From Bigelowiella natans CCMP2755 (Eukaryota > Cercozoa > Chlorarachniophyceae): DNA of 31,330 bases. Shown piece after piece: positions 10,043 to 20,945 of this stretch. Where the stretch lies: NCBI GenBank assembly GCA_000320545.1, contig ADNK01000885.1, positions 1 to 31,330 on the forward strand, in the 5' to 3' direction. The first letter of the stretch is position 1. Each line of letters begins with the position of its first letter. A program made the translations under genes and the position numbers. The notes under the pieces were generated by a model. It had not been told where the DNA came from. It ran no database searches and saw only the letters and a program-made list of their open reading frames with translations.

Positions 10043-11022
10043 ACCTTCGAGCCTCCTTCGCCTTTGCCTTTATCGTGGCTATGATTTTGGATGTCTTTAC
10101 CTCGTCCACGAATCTAGTAGGAGAAATAGACCCTTCATAAGTGAATATTTGTATTTCACCTCGCAACTTCAGTTTGTACATTCATTTGAATTGGTACCAA
10201 TATATCGAACAGACTACACGAAAGTAATGATGTAGATCACGTTTATAGAAAATAACATATGAATAAGCAGTGATGATGATGTAATGGGATACGTTTCTAA
10301 AGAAATTCCTTTACCCGCAATGCCGTGCAAAGGAGAAGAAGCGTGATCCTGACATCTTATCCGTCGTCGAAAATTTGCTGGTACCAATGTTGCAGTATCT
10401 TGTATAATAGACGTTACATTAGAGACAGGTTTATTGAACTCTCGGTTAACTTATGTTGGAACTTACTGGACATATTTCTCCGCCAGAATCTCCTGATGCT
10501 CAGGGTCCCTAAGAGTGAATATTTTAAATCAAAACTATTTTTCGAAAAAAAGAACATTACTACCATCTAAGAGCAAAGCTGGGTATAGGCTCGACGGGCT
10601 TTTTCTTCTTCGTGCTTTCTAGTTCGGCCAACTTCTTCATGTAATTCTTGTGAATTGAAACAACACGGTGAGATTGCAAGCGTTTTGTCAAATATAATTT
10701 CTTCTTTTACCTCGTGATTAGCCTCCTTCTTCTTCATTTCCTTCTCGTACTTTTGTTTCAATTTGATCATGTACTTGTTCCCCTTTGAGCACTCAGTTTC
10801 TGGAAAAAGAGTTCATTTTTTTTGTAAGCATAATGGAGAACAGGATGCAAAGCCATGTACATTCCACGTGTACTTACCAATAAGTCTCTGGAGTTCTCTG
10901 TGCCGTCGCTCCAGCCTCGCTGCAAAGGCAGGGTCAAGCCACTGGGATTCCTTTTCCCTCTCGTCTTTCGGGTTTTGACTCCATCCACCACCGTTCCCAA
11001 CCCTCATTGATCGTGCGTACAT
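8777..11022 (-). CDS. p25-alpha (TPPP-like) domain protein, 11 exons
   Basis: Exons 11022-10878, 10799-10711, 10646-10564, 10508-10467, 10377-10315, 10113-10045, 9803-9734, 9616-9551, 9398-9285, 9162-9029 and 8834-8777 join in frame into 310 residues. Residues 1-115 are a charged helical N-terminus. From about 117 the p25-alpha fold begins (KYVHKFSTTDKMSG, then FFSFARHCGFVDE). It continues with VTPATIDILFTKVQRKNK, then IDFDGFCEMVERLA, and ends in a segment with FHDDKNLYTGVWKRGGP and the SPADVRGV signature shared by TPPP-like proteins. TPPP proteins bind and bundle microtubules, and p25-alpha proteins are typical of organisms with cilia, so a flagellar or microtubule role is likely. Between HCGFVDE and VTPATIDILF lies a basic insert of about 40 residues (exons 6-7). 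Three introns carry long (TC)n/(TG)n repeats, one of them touching the acceptor of exon 7. Exon 8 uses a weak GTTCTC donor. The family call is secure; the exact N-terminal exons are slightly less so. Confidence 0.9.
9462..9495. repeat. (TC)n microsatellite in p25-alpha gene intron
   Basis: This repeat lies in the intron between exons 8 and 9 of the p25-alpha gene; on the coding strand it is (GA)n. Confidence 0.9.
9806..9878. repeat. Compound (AC)n-(GA)n microsatellite at a 3' splice site
   Basis: On the plus strand this is (AC)n 9806-9841 followed by (GA)n 9845-9878. On the minus strand, the coding strand of the p25-alpha gene, it reads (TC)n then (TG)n then TAG, ending directly at the acceptor of exon 7 (exon begins at 9803). 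Confidence 0.9.
9993..10038. repeat. (GA)n microsatellite in p25-alpha gene intron
   Basis: A (GA)n run lies a few bases downstream of the donor of exon 6 of the p25-alpha gene; on the coding strand it is (TC)n. Confidence 0.9.
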
Positions 11023-11559
11023 TTTTGTTTTTTTTCGCCTTCTTCGCCCTTATTCAGTTTTCACAAGATGAAAAAGTCTAGAGCAGAGAGGTGGAGATGT
11101 CAGGTCCTCCAAGCGATGGAATAGGGGGGGGTCTTTTCGTTGCCTTGACCGTCCTTCCTGTTCTTTAGTTCTTTAATGCTCCTTCGCTTAGGACACTCAA
11201 TTCGTGTAAACAAATTCGTTTGAATGCTTCGGTTTCGTCTTATTATCCCCCCTACGAGCGAGCGAGCTGTTACTCCCCTTCCTTCCTCGTCTTTCTTTTT
11301 TCACTTCTTGGCTAGTTTCTTATTTTACGCGTGCCAACGACATGCAGATATTATAGCATGTTCAACTGAAGACGATTTTTTTCCCCCCCCTAATTATGTC
11401 TTTACCACGCACTATTTCAATGTCGCAATAATAAAATCCACTAGTATCGGTACAGAAATTGTGGAAAAGAAAGAATTTGTTATCTGACAAGGCATTTTGA
11501 TCCAGCAGTCGAAGAATATATGGCATTTCCTCATTGCGTCATCACTTATTTGATGCTCT
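11023..11559. other. Upstream region of p25-alpha gene, possible unresolved exon
   Basis: This region lies before the p25-alpha start codon. A plus-strand frame preceded by GGTACAG reads from about 11455 through PAVEEYMAFPHCVITYLMLY and LSIQPFPLAF to a TGA near 11610. It looks protein-like and lies in a different frame from the short CDS at 11560-11775. G and C homopolymers occur at 11126 and 11385. No firm gene model is possible. Confidence 0.35.
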
Positions 11560-11775
11560 ATGACAGAAATACCTTATCCATTCAGCCGTTTCCATTGGCG
11601 TTTCGTAGATGACGAAATGTCGGAGATGTCGCAGACTGAAAAGGAATGTGCTCATGCATGGACGCGATTTTCGATGCCTCTCTCAAGAAAGCCGGTGAAG
11701 AAAGCAAAGAGAAGTCACAGTCCTGAAGTTGGCAAAGAACAGGCACGAAAGATGTTGAAACTAGCGAAAAGCTAA
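11560..11775 (+). CDS. Doubtful short coding exon, basic C-terminus
   Basis: A frame opening at ATG 11560 and closing at TAA 11773-11775 encodes 71 residues. Its second half is charged and has a nuclear-localisation-like basic patch (RKPVKKAKRSHSP) and a helix-like end (QARKMLKLAKS). It could be the last exon of a gene whose upstream part reads in another frame (PFPLAF then VDDEMSEM), in which case a single-base shift or an unseen intron near 11600-11610 must join them. I do not recognise the protein. Confidence 0.3.
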   Translation: MTEIPYPFSRFHWRFVDDEMSEMSQTEKECAHAWTRFSMPLSRKPVKKAKRSHSPEVGKEQARKMLKLAKS

Positions 11776-12832
11776 CTCATGATCTTAGCGACTAGGAATG
11801 CTAGAATGGAGGAATGGCCAGAATGCCATTCTTGATTCCTTTTGGTTTCACTGGTTGGACCTCACTGAAGTTGGTTCGAGGCACTGCGTTTGGCACACTG
11901 CAAATGTCTTGTTGCATTTGGAAATGCAGTTCATCATCATTGTTCTCATTGTTCTCTCTTCATTCCTTCATTCCGTTGGTTCGAGGCACTGCGTTTCTGC
12001 ACTTCGCGCACCTTGTCTGCAAATGTCTTGCAACACTTTGCACATTTCTTCTTCCTAGATTGCATGCGGATGTGTGTGCGATGAAATCGCTCAACGCAAC
12101 AACATTGGGTTTTGCACGCTGACAAGCGTGGCATTCGGACGCACGTCAATTGGCAGAGTGCATGTTGATCTTGTCACTTGCGGCGAGTGTGAGGATGTCA
12201 TGCACGTGTCAGTGCTGCCACTCTGGCACTTCCATGCACCACTTTGCTTCAGCTTGTAGGGCAACACATCGCGTGCCAACGTGCAGACGTGTAGACGTGC
12301 ACAACACACGTGCGGCTGTGCAAATGGATACAACGCACATGAACTGGTGCAATCGATGCAACACATGTCCACACCTGTGCTGTGCACCACATTGTGTCAG
12401 CGCGTCAGCGCGCACACTGTGTTCATATAGTTCATGACATCTGTGCGTCACTTGCTGGCTTGGTCGCTTGGTTGGTTGGATCAAAACATTCATGCATTCC
12501 CTCCGTTTAAATGATGCAGCCCTGCAGACGTCAATGCACAAGTGCGAGAACATGCAATGCATGTGCATTCCTAGATTCACTGCATGTAGCAGGGTGCGCA
12601 CATGCGTGCATGTCCATCTAGCTAGATGTTTGGGAGCGTGCACAATCAAAACGAATTTCGATATTCCGTGTATACACCAAACACTGTGCAGATTCAGTAG
12701 TTTCAGGTGCATGCAGGTTGAATCAACTATGCTTTCATTACTCTAGTACTGACGAAGGAACCTGGAGCATCACTTAAAATATTCTATGTGATGAACTTCA
12801 TATCTCGTTTGATGTACGGGCCTCGATTATAA
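11776..12832. other. CATG/TGCA-rich spacer with a near-duplicate segment
   Basis: No gene is supported. The 22-bp word starting GTTGGTTCGAGGCACTGCG occurs at 11870-11891 and again at 11975-11996, each followed within about 30 bp by TGCAAATGTCTT, so this is a diverged direct duplication of about 50 bp. A perfect 14-bp palindrome CATCTAGCTAGATG lies at 12615-12628. Long open frames on both strands (167 codons on the minus strand at 12712-12209) are Cys/His/Val/Met-rich, as expected from TGCA/CATG words, and have no domain. Confidence 0.55.
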
Positions 12833-13884
12833 TCATGTACTCTGTTTTTCTTCCTGTCTTTTGGGAGGATATTCGGTCTGCAACACAAGAACAACCGTGT
12901 GACTGCCCGTGGTAGGCGTGCCATTCAACAGAACAAATAACCTTCTTTCCCTTCTTTGAGAATCGCCCCTTTTCACGAGGAAAAACCTGATTTGCAAAGT
13001 TTCACAAATTTCATCCCATTGTCTCTTCTTGAAGCGTTTGTGCAATCATACGTGATCATTATTTGGCCAAGGCCATCCACCAAATTGAGTACGTTGGTAA
13101 TCCATGAAAGCTTGCATGATCTGACCCAAACAAAATTGGAATTCAGAGTAGGAAACTACGTTCCTTGTTGTACACAATACTGTCGTTCACCTCTGCTTGA
13201 GAGTTCATGACAAATGGGCCGTGCTGAGCGATCTGAATGCACAATAAAAAATTACTTTGGTATTTCTCTAGGACTCCCTGACAAACGCACAAACCGGCTC
13301 TCCAATCGGCTTTCCTTGAAGCATCAGGAGTTCCGCTGACCGAGATGCCGACTTCGGAACAGATAACTGTTTGTTTTACCAGACAAAGGGATAAGTTTAA
13401 CTATAGTTCCACATGGGCCTTTCCTTCTACCTCGACCTCCATTCCCGCATTCACATCAACTCGGCTATTCGGATCGATAGTTTGCTGATGGTACACATAT
13501 TTAGTTCGATGGGTTCGGCAGTACACATAACAAGCTTGGTGCTGTACTTGCGAGATCTCTAGATTCTTTCCTTCTATGAAATAGAACGTTCTATTGATTC
13601 CGTTGCCGCCTTTTGCCTTCGGAAGAAGGAACTTTCCGCCAGGAGCCACCTCGATGTGCCATCTAAAGTGTTGCTCTTCTCAATCAATGCACTCAGGCGG
13701 CATGAAAATTTACGGTAGGACATACACTGCAACGTCATTTGCTGGATCCGCTGCCCAGGAGTTCTTTGGAGGTTCGAGAGCCTTTACTCCATCTATTTCA
13801 CCCGCCCAAACAGTAACTGATAGATAGTAATGAGAAGAACTTAGTATATCCTCTCTGCCATTATTTTTGCAGGCTCTGAACTAC

Positions 13885-13928
<44 letters not shown>

Positions 13929-15091
13929 CTCGTTATATCATCCAATATCCAACCTTTTGTTTTCTCATCCTGCGAGGCAAATTTCTTCACATCCTCCGCC
14001 CAGTGCATGATGTAGTCGGGATTGACCATCTGCGAACACAGCAGCCATGGTAGTCATACATCAACGGTTATTCAAGGCCTCTCATCTGCTCACGTTCCTG
14101 CCGAGTGCACCTTGTTCTTTTTTGGAAGATTCAACCAGATTTGAAAGAACCTGTATGACAAGAACACCGTCGATTATACTGTTATTTGTCGAAAGAGCAG
14201 CAGGTGGAAAACAATAATACCGGGTTGGATTTGGCTTGTCTGCGTTGACGAGTGGAAACATCTCACCGTGCACGACGCCTTTGCCAGCAGTCATCCACTG
14301 TTTGTTAAGAAGCACAGCATCTTAGCTGCATCAACACACAGAGATGGTATTGATATTTTGGGTTTTGTACCTGCAGATCGCCTTGCCCATATCGACCCCC
14401 GCACTTCATAGAATCAGTGTGGTCAATGATGCCTGAAAAAGGACAATTTGGGGTTATTAAACGAAAGAACCGAAAAGGCGCAATCATCTGACATGTCGTC
14501 GTGGTCGTGAAAAGTGATTAACCAGTCGTGTTATTACTACTACTATACCCAACCTTCTATGGTTGCTGTGATTGTCTCAAATCCTCGATGGGGATGCTGC
14601 GGGAACCCAGGAATCTTTTCTCCGTGATACCTGATTATTCATTCACTCAACCGAAGAACAGCAGGCCGTCGTCGTTGTTATGATTGCCAAATCTGCACTG
14701 CTATTGCCAACTCAACACGGATCGTACATGCGGTATTTTGCTTTGGGGTTGAAATCATGTCCATTTCCAGTCCTTGGAGCCTGCATTTTTTCGTCGCCCT
14801 AACAATGATGGCAAATCTGATTAGCACTAATGAGGTTTAGAGAAAGGGGGGCAGCGGTGGAGGAAGAGGCGTGCATTAAAATCATGCGTCGTTTATGTAC
14901 TCTACCGCTGGATATTCGTCTTTGTGATACACACAAAAGAGGAAAGGCTCAGGAGTGGAGAACGGCATGGAGAGCGAACGGATCTGCATGGTTGAGGAAT
15001 GTAACATTTGTTTTTCCAAATACAGGATTAGCAGAGCTAAAATTGAACGTGTTCAAACCTGGCGAATAGCACTTTTGACCTTTGATGTCAT
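12833..15091 (-). CDS. Pirin family protein, 16 exons
   Basis: Exons 15091-15059, 14983-14906, 14798-14728, 14630-14554, 14432-14371, 14297-14221, 14150-14111, 14029-13954, 13816-13714, 13662-13548, 13484-13413, 13351-13295, 13232-13191, 13120-13052, 12986-12942 and 12877-12833 join in frame into about 353 residues. Pirins are bicupin, metal-binding proteins; some act as quercetin dioxygenases and others as nuclear cofactors. The N-terminal cupin shows [19 protein letters not shown], then [11 protein letters not shown] and [17 protein letters not shown]. Predicted iron ligands H73, H75, H117 and E119 are all present. Further family blocks are [50 protein letters not shown] and [13 protein letters not shown]. 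The start is the ATG before SKVKSAIRQ; more upstream sequence is possible. The donor of the exon at 13413 is uncertain: an alternative at 13430 would drop six residues. The intron 13547-13485 is 63 nt and open in frame, so its splicing is inferred from family alignment. Confidence 0.92.
13889..13925. repeat. (CT)n microsatellite in pirin intron
   Basis: This repeat lies in the intron between the exon starting [13 protein letters not shown] and the exon coding for [14 protein letters not shown]; on the coding strand it is (GA)n and lies nearer the donor. Confidence 0.9.
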
Positions 15092-16359
15092 GGTCCGAGA
15101 ATCAGTTGTGCTTAATGAGGCTGAGGAGTCACACCGCAATTTAATAATTTAGGCTTCAGCTACCATGCATTTTCGGAACGGCAACTCCAACAACAAAAAT
15201 TCGAATGCTCATGCTTGTTAATAAGCCGGGGGGGGTACGTGGGGGAGGTGTGGTTGGTATGCGCTCGTACACGTCGATGTGTGTTCTGTTGGGTTCCGGT
15301 AGAATAATAATGTCAGGAGATCGTATTTTTTTTATTAGTAGCAAATAAACATAAAAACAGTGACAATGGCAATATTTCCCATCCAATTTGGATTTGTCGC
15401 ATCTCCTTCGATGTGTCGCCTCTGGTAAATGCGCTCTGTTTTGCCCGCGAATATTTCCTGATGATTAATCGCCAAATCTCTTTCATTCAGCCGGAGCTCC
15501 TTCTTCCGATCCGGCCCGAGTCAACTCAAAACTCAAAACGCACCATTGAGCGTGACACACACGCGCACATGGGGGGGGGAGAATGGAGAGGAGGGGGGGA
15601 GAAATATGATGCTCAAGGGGATGTCTGATTTCTAATGTGAAAGTTCAAAGTGTCCCAAAATTCTTTCTTGCGCGTGTGAAAGCAGAGTGCATCTCAAAAT
15701 CCAAGCGAAACTCGTCCTGGAATTCGAACAAGGCAGTGCAAGCTTCCATTCAATGTGCTTCTACTGACAAGAATCCATCCAAAGGAGAATCATTGGGCTG
15801 TTGTGAACGCACTCGGGTGCATGATGAATGACATGATTGACATTGAGGAGTTTGATTGTTAGTCGGGATGTAGTTTCTAGTTTGGAAAGATGAATCATTG
15901 TGACCATGTGCGTCAAATGCCATCTAATTAGCACAAACACGTCGTGATGGTCTCAGCACTAGGCTGACAAACACACATGCTACGAGAGTGCGAACAATGG
16001 TGTGCACTGCACAACACATGAACGTACAAGCATTTGTGTGGCCACAAGGTCATTTGGATGGCATGAAGTAAGGTGTGACATTTGCATGCACACATGACTT
16101 CATTCACTGGCGGATGAAAATAACAGGCTCAAACAGATGGTGCATGATAGCAATTCAAAAGAATACAAAGCTAGAGTTGCATGTGCATGCTCGATGTCAA
16201 CTGTTCATTAATTTAAATATTAATTTAATGAGAAAGGATGCATGACCATGCGCGTATTCTATGTTCTCAGCTACAGTCTCCTTAACTTACATAATCTAGG
16301 TACAAAACATAACCATATCATCCTAAGTGAATATAGGACCATTAATGACAAATATCTCA
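15092..16359. other. Spacer between pirin and seven-helix genes
   Basis: No gene is supported. It contains a G-run at 15227-15235, a further G-rich segment at 15571-15600, and a CATG/TGCA-rich part at about 15840-16250 that resembles the other spacers of this kind. Frames at 15413-15628 and 15637-15831 have no domain and no convincing splice context. Confidence 0.5.
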
Positions 16360-18043
16360 TTAAGCTAAGCATACTGGCGTTTCCTCCTCTCGGACTGCAT
16401 AATCCTCAGGAACCAGCTGTCTATGCTGGTTGCGTGACGAGTTTGGACTAACAACTTGAGGCATCGATTCACTGAATTTCTTACTCAAGTTACGGGCATT
16501 CGAGGACGAAGAGAAACAGTTCTGCCCAACTTGCTCCTTCTGATCAATTATTCGTGATAGTGTCTCCATCGTATCTCCCGTTCCTTTTCCTTGTGCTAGT
16601 ATGACTTTTGATGAGGCTTTAAGACTCATTTTGATTGATGTCCTGTTGGCTGAGAGCCGTCGTCTTACAACAGCAGCCGTGTTGGGATCTGAGTCGCTAG
16701 ATTCAGTGGCAGCGGGTTTAAATGGGCGCATAGGCGTCCAGGAGTAGTACAGGAATGTGATGAGGAGAGGGTAGAGAGCAAAGAACACGATTTCCGGAAA
16801 CAAGTCAAATTGAATTCCGCCGGCATCCTCGAACCTCTGACGATTCGATGCTGTAGCTTCACCGTTCACGATTCTGAAGACAAGCTCCAGAATGCACGTC
16901 ACTGACGATATTAAATTTATTAAAATTGATTCGATGATGAACGATGACATGGTTACATTTTTAAATCGGAAATGAAAGTGGCGTTTTCGTGACGAGGGCG
17001 AAGATAAAGTTGGGGGAAATGGAATTACCAGTGATTATTGTACAAAGAGACACGAGAGTGTATTTGATATATTTGATCTTCCTCAGTACAGCGTGTAGGC
17101 AGTCAAGTATTTTCTCCCCGGCGAGTATGCGCTTCTCTTGGAATGAGCTAAGAGATTCATTTACGTCCCTCTCAAGAAGTCGCAGCAAAATGGTGATATG
17201 GGCGCCATAGTACGTGCAGATAGAGGCAATCAGTGGGTAAATCTGTATTAATTGTTTTATGTATCAACACACAAACAAATAATTGAGTTTGCTCTTATGC
17301 ACGTTCTGTGTTGTTTGCATATCTGAGTATAGGTAGCGGTGAAATATTGAGGAGCAAAGTGGCATAAAGATCTTCTCGAAAGTCTCTCTCCTCGCTCTAA
17401 CTCTCCCACACGTACCAATAAGTAGAAATAGAATCGGTCAGTCACAACGGAAATGGCGACCGTAGCTTCCATAGCCAAACCCCAGAGCAAGGCAGACACC
17501 CAAGCTCCACGAGAGCTAATTTCTATTGTTCCCTCAGAACCTCTATTGAATTAGGATATGGTGTTAGCTACTATGCATATATATATATATATATATATAC
17601 ATATATTGTTGCGAAAAATATGCACATCAAACCCAAAGCTAAATGAATAAGGGTGACAACCTTGCTTTCAGTACCGTGTGCTGCACCCCAAATACTAAGG
17701 CATACAGAACCGAAGCCAAGGCAAGGCCGAGAGTTACAAACAGCTGAACGATCGTCAATGCAAATACTTCGTAGGTTGGTATAAAGAAAACGGCCAAAAA
17801 ATGGGTGAAGGTGGCCAACGTCGCCAACCCGGAGAAAATCTGGATGATGCGCTTTGCTCTTTGCTGCAATACCACACAATGAATCCAGAAATCTTTCTCA
17901 GAATAACGTTAGTTCCGTATAGGATTTAAGCTCACCAGGCATGGAGAAGCCAACTGTAGCGCATGAACGATAAGAAAGACCCCAGAAAAAGCGATGTGTA
18001 TACCAAAGACGATCACTGTCTCCTGGCTCAAGCTTGTCGACAT
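16360..18043 (-). CDS. Orphan seven-transmembrane protein with long Ser/Arg-rich tail, 5 exons
   Basis: Exons 18043-17936, 17863-17661, 17542-17416, 17242-17029 and 16901-16360 join in frame into 397 residues. Hydrophobic segments lie at about 10-33 (VIVFGIHIAFSGVFLIV), 42-64, 70-95, 119-141, 147-168, 206-229 and 254-276 (IVFFALYPLLITFLYY), giving seven predicted helices. A charged, amphipathic stretch lies between helices 5 and 6 and a hydrophilic tail of about 120 residues follows. The tail is rich in Ser, Arg, Lys and Gln with RRR, SLKAS and SSSSN patches that could be phosphorylated. The layout resembles a G-protein-coupled receptor or a TOM1/THH-like seven-helix protein, but I see no diagnostic motif of either, so the function is unknown. 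All junction phases agree. The last exon could start further upstream at another AG, which would change the sixth helix. The gene is divergent from the zinc-finger gene. Confidence 0.8.
17577..17600. repeat. (AT)n microsatellite in intron
   Basis: This repeat lies in the intron between exons 2 and 3 of the seven-helix protein gene, about 35 bp from the acceptor of exon 3. Confidence 0.9.
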
Positions 18044-18472
18044 GGTTTTCCACTGCTAGTATGGAGGACGTGAGATTGCACGCAAGAGTTTTGATTTATT
18101 AGCGGTGCACGTGCCTCAGAAAACTGTGCCGTTGCGTTCAATAAATCTCACGTGGCATACCCCTCTGAATAGATCAGAAAGCGACAAGCTCTCTATTTTT
18201 ACCTTTTGTGACTTACCAGAAAGCAAGCTCTCTTTTTCTGTGTTGGGTTTTGAGGAATCTAAAATGCCATTTCGACCTACGACATCCATCAAGTGCTGTC
18301 GCAGGAACAAACAACAGGGCTATTGTCCTGTGTCGTCGTCTGACGATTGTGTCGCGTTCGCATCAAGAGCGCATCGGTCATCGTAGCTTGCCTTCTGTTT
18401 TCTTGCGACATAATTCTTCCTTGTCGCATGGTGTGAAATCAGTCTTGATACGGCCTTTTTTTCTCGGAACAG
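18044..18472. other. Divergent region with an unassigned 5' exon candidate
   Basis: On the plus strand a frame of about 93 codons opens after a CCTCAG acceptor-like site at 18117 and runs to 18386 (it includes RSESDKLSIFTFCDLPESKL). An ATG at 18061 followed by GTGAGA could supply a first exon for it. On the minus strand the same DNA has a strong GTAAGT donor near 18220 with a TTCAG acceptor 52 bp further on, suggesting a competing minus-strand reading that ends in LLSEGYAT. I cannot decide between them. The plus reading would give the zinc-finger gene its missing N-terminus. Confidence 0.3.
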
Positions 18473-20522
18473 CTTCCCGCCAAACGAACTCCTGACATCA
18501 ATGGAGTCTTGGCTTTCGTTGCAATATCAACACCAGCCGGCGTACCTCACACGACAGTAGTTCTTCAGTTGGTTTGTGGGCGGCCTGGGTAGTCTATCGA
18601 GGTCGCTGGCGGTAACGTAGAATTCCTCAAACAGCTTTTGACCAAGGGCATATATTGGTGAGCTTCAGCCTGCTGCGTGGTGTGATATTGCTGTTGGGGT
18701 TAACGAATGTTCGCGGAGAAGGAGCATCGGATGATCACCTGAGGGTTTCGACATCGACCTCCTTTCCCACCCCCGGATATTCTCCGCATAGTCCTAAATC
18801 TCTTCTCAATCTCTTTGAAGCATCGATCGAGAACAACTCGTCTCAGATCCAATTGGATTCGGAGCAAATCGCGAATACACTCGGTATAAAAATGCTGCCC
18901 AAAATGCTGAAGTATGGACCGTTCGACCATGCCCATGAATCGATATTCTTTCATAATCTTGAAAAATAATCAGGGATTGCAATGAAACGCAAGCTGTACA
19001 GGTGCAGCTTCTGCTCGGGCAACTACTCCACCAAAAATAACCTTAGGGTATCAATCAATCAACCATTGTTGCGTCAGTCAGCTCCCCCCTCACCACAGCA
19101 ACGGGCCTTTGCAAAATTACATTTATTGGTGTTGCTACTTGCTGCTCTTCTTCTTCTTCGTCGTCGTCGTCGTCTCATTGTAATTATTATTAATTCCCTC
19201 GGCTTCCTTCTGGCGCTACTTTCAGGTACACATAGAGCAGATTCACTACAAGATCCGTTGCTATCAGTGCTCCGTATGCAAGAAGAACTTCACTGGCTTG
19301 GTGTGTACTATTAGATCCTAGAAGAAAGAAGAAGAAGAAGAAGAAGGAGAACTGACTACTACCTATTTCTGTTGCTAATACACACATTTAGCCCCACCAT
19401 GCTGCTTACTTCTCCTGTCACACGGCGCTGAGCTCGTTCGCTATCTCTCTCTCCCTCCCTCTCCCTCTTCCTCTCCCTCTCCCTCTCTCTCTCCCTCTCC
19501 CTCTCCCTCTCCCTCTCTCTCTATCTCCAGGGAAATTTGAAGTTTCATGAGGCTATCCATCTAGGGATGCAGAAATACAGGTGACTCTGTTCTCCAAACA
19601 CAGGGCACCGCCCTTTTCCGCCCTCCTCTTCCTCTCACAGATTCCCGTCCGATATCTTCCAAAGGTGCAACCGCTGCGACAGAAAGTTTACTCACCCGGT
19701 TCGACCCATAACGCGCATATCCCCCCCCCCCCCCCCTTTGACAATCACTATACTGAGAGGAGAGCGCAGCTGTTACCATCATAACGATAAGCGTTGGCCA
19801 TGGTTAAATTGACTTGTTTCTTCTCCTACTCGCGTTGTTTTTAACTAGAGCAATCTCCGGCATCATCGCCTTTTGTGCGAGGGAATCGCCAAATTCGTGT
19901 GCTCTACATGTGGCAGGAGGTCGGCCTTCACGGGAGGACAGACAGCACAATTTCCACCGAACCATATTACAAATAACCCTCTCTCTCTCTCCCTCCCTCC
20001 CTCTCTCTCTTTGCCAATGCTGATGTTTGCTGCATACAGGTTCTACCAGCAGACGAATAAGGACCGGCATGAGAAGGTCTCTGTCACTTAAAATGCCCAC
20101 AATATATACGTACTGCTCGTCCCAAGGAGAAAGTACTTTGGATGGTGACGACACAACGTTCAATTTGTTCTTACTCTGTCCCCCTCCCCCCTCCCTTTCT
20201 CTCTTCTGGCTGGTTTCCTCTCCTCCTTCTCCTCCTTTCAGACCCACTCTAGGCTACCATCTGACTTATTCAACTGCACTTTCGTAAGTAGGATGTGATT
20301 GATGATGGTGATGATGATGATGATGATGATACAAAACGACGTAGTAGCAGCAGTGGTGGTGACAACGATGATAGACGATTCGTAGCATTTTAAAGGACAA
20401 GATAAACTCAGCTTACTTGCGCATGCATATTGTCACCCCCTGGAACCCCCCCATCACCCTAGTGCTGCAAGACGTTTCGGACGTCACAAGGGCGTAAGTA
20501 TCACATCGGCCTGGTCAGTAGA

Positions 20523-20560
<38 letters not shown>

Positions 20561-20893
20561 CTCTTTGATGATAATAAGTGTATGCGCTCGTGATTTTAAT
20601 AATAATGATGATATCAAGAAGAAGAAGAAGAAGAAGAAGAAGAAGAAGAAATAGTGTTCACCAACATGCCGTGGCAATTTATGATGTGTGGAAGTGTGTA
20701 AGTGTGTCAATATTAAATGTGCTGCCGCTGCTGCTGTTTGTATTGCCAACATATCTTACAGGAGCACAGTCGAGTAGTGGATGCAAAAAGTACTCCTCCT
20801 TTGATTCAATGTGAGTGCTGTGGCTCAAGATTCAGGTATTACTATTTGTGTATTCGGGGGGAGAGAAAACATGTTATTCTAATAAAGACCCTC

Positions 20894-20945
<52 letters not shown>

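Noticed and set aside
12209-12712. A 167-codon minus-strand frame rich in Cys and His
   Set aside because: Frames are open on both strands here because TGCA/CATG-rich DNA has few stops; the composition mirrors the repeat words and no zinc-finger spacing is present.
18116-18416. Small minus-strand gene ending LLSEGYAT
   Set aside because: It has a good GTAAGT donor and a 52-nt intron, but the upstream frames do not connect and the plus strand has a longer frame; not listed as a gene.
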